Positions 63,846-64,000 of a stretch of DNA of 64,000 nt are shown piece after piece. Position 1 is the stretch's first letter. The number at the start of each line of letters is the position of its first letter. The stretch covers positions 1,054,001 through 1,118,000 of the forward strand of contig JADCRD010000001.1 in NCBI GenBank assembly GCA_014946745.1, read 5' to 3'. The notes under the pieces were generated by a model. That model had not been told where the DNA came from and searched no databases. It worked only from the letters and a program-made list of their open reading frames with translations. Source of the stretch: Lysobacterales bacterium. GTDB taxonomy: Bacteria; Pseudomonadota; Gammaproteobacteria; Xanthomonadales; Xanthomonadaceae. The position numbers and the translations under genes are program-made.

Positions 63846-63873
63846 GGGATTGGGGATTCGGGATTGGGGATTG
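63846..63873 (+). repeat. Heptamer array, 4 copies, after trpB
   Basis: GGGATTG, GGGATTC, GGGATTG, GGGATTG, starting 5 bases after the trpB stop. Confidence 0.88.
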
Positions 63874-63938
63874 GTTAGAGCAGGACCCCTTGCACCCTTT
63901 CCCTGAGGGCAGGGCTCGAACCAGAGCGAAGCTTTTCA

Positions 63939-63963
63939 CCCCTCTCCCCTGCAGGGAGAGGGG
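63939..63963. repeat. CCCCTCTCCC hairpin
   Basis: CCCCTCTCCC, loop CTGCA, GGGAGAGGGG: a 10-bp stem of a type that I recall as common between genes in xanthomonads and pseudomonads. A terminator role is possible but no T-run follows. Confidence 0.65.
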
Positions 63964-64000
63964 CGGGGGAGAAGGGGGAACGCTCGCGCAAGCCTTCCGC

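Noticed and set aside
5356-63873. Heptamer arrays as CRISPR repeats
   Set aside because: Units are 7 bp, directly adjacent and without spacers; there are no cas genes.

Overview
The window is very GC-rich DNA from a gammaproteobacterium, most likely of the order Lysobacterales (Xanthomonadales). Three things point there: the gene order prmB-aroC-asd-fimV-truA-trpF-trpB, the order sco1-psd-rsxCDGE-nth, and intergenic arrays of the heptamers GGGATTG/GGGATTC together with GTAGGAGC-type REP palindromes. I see no phage, no insertion sequence, no tRNA or rRNA and no CRISPR array. The window is chromosomal housekeeping DNA with a few accessory islands.

Layout. 1-5.35 kb holds a divergent pair: a long secreted protein of repeated Ig-like modules (its end lies outside the window) and an exported caspase-fold (C14) protein with Sel1 repeats and a coiled coil. 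5.5-9.5 kb holds genes for maturation of cbb3 oxidase (ccoH, ccoI, ccoS) and a TauE/SafE-type membrane protein, behind a good FNR/Anr box. 9.58-9.84 kb is a gene-free run of consecutive stem-loops, possibly a structured RNA. 10-12.9 kb has azoR with a divergent LysR regulator and a CaCA-family cation exchanger. 13-15 kb has the glutathione-dependent formaldehyde detoxification pair frmA-fghA. 15-21 kb has several poorly known genes and a beta-carbonic anhydrase. 21-26.2 kb has a RIO kinase, a decayed nonribosomal peptide synthetase fragment and a PAS / CheB-CheR-PAS sensory pair. 26.4-31.3 kb has metG with three small downstream genes, and creD. 31.4-36 kb is the phosphate operon pstSCAB-phoU with a Pho box. 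36-42.4 kb runs sco1-psd-rsxC-rsxD-rsxG-rsxE-nth.

42.6-54.7 kb is the most unusual part. It contains an ECF sigma factor, a membrane anti-sigma factor and an exported TPR-CHAT protease-like protein in one overlapping operon. Around them lie large secreted proteins of unknown function and a secreted esterase; three of these exported proteins end in the same short Phe-x-x-Gly-Phe-Glu tail. 54.8-63.8 kb is housekeeping: prmB, aroC, asd, fimV, truA, trpF, trpB.

Most operons run by overlapping stop/start codons (ccoIS, frmA-fghA, pstCAB, rsxCDGE, sigma/anti-sigma/CHAT, trpFB). Two kinds of repeat shape the intergenic DNA. Heptamer arrays occur at seven places, one inside the metG coding sequence and one at the 5' end of truA. 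Several families of short palindromes sit mostly at the ends of genes or between them.
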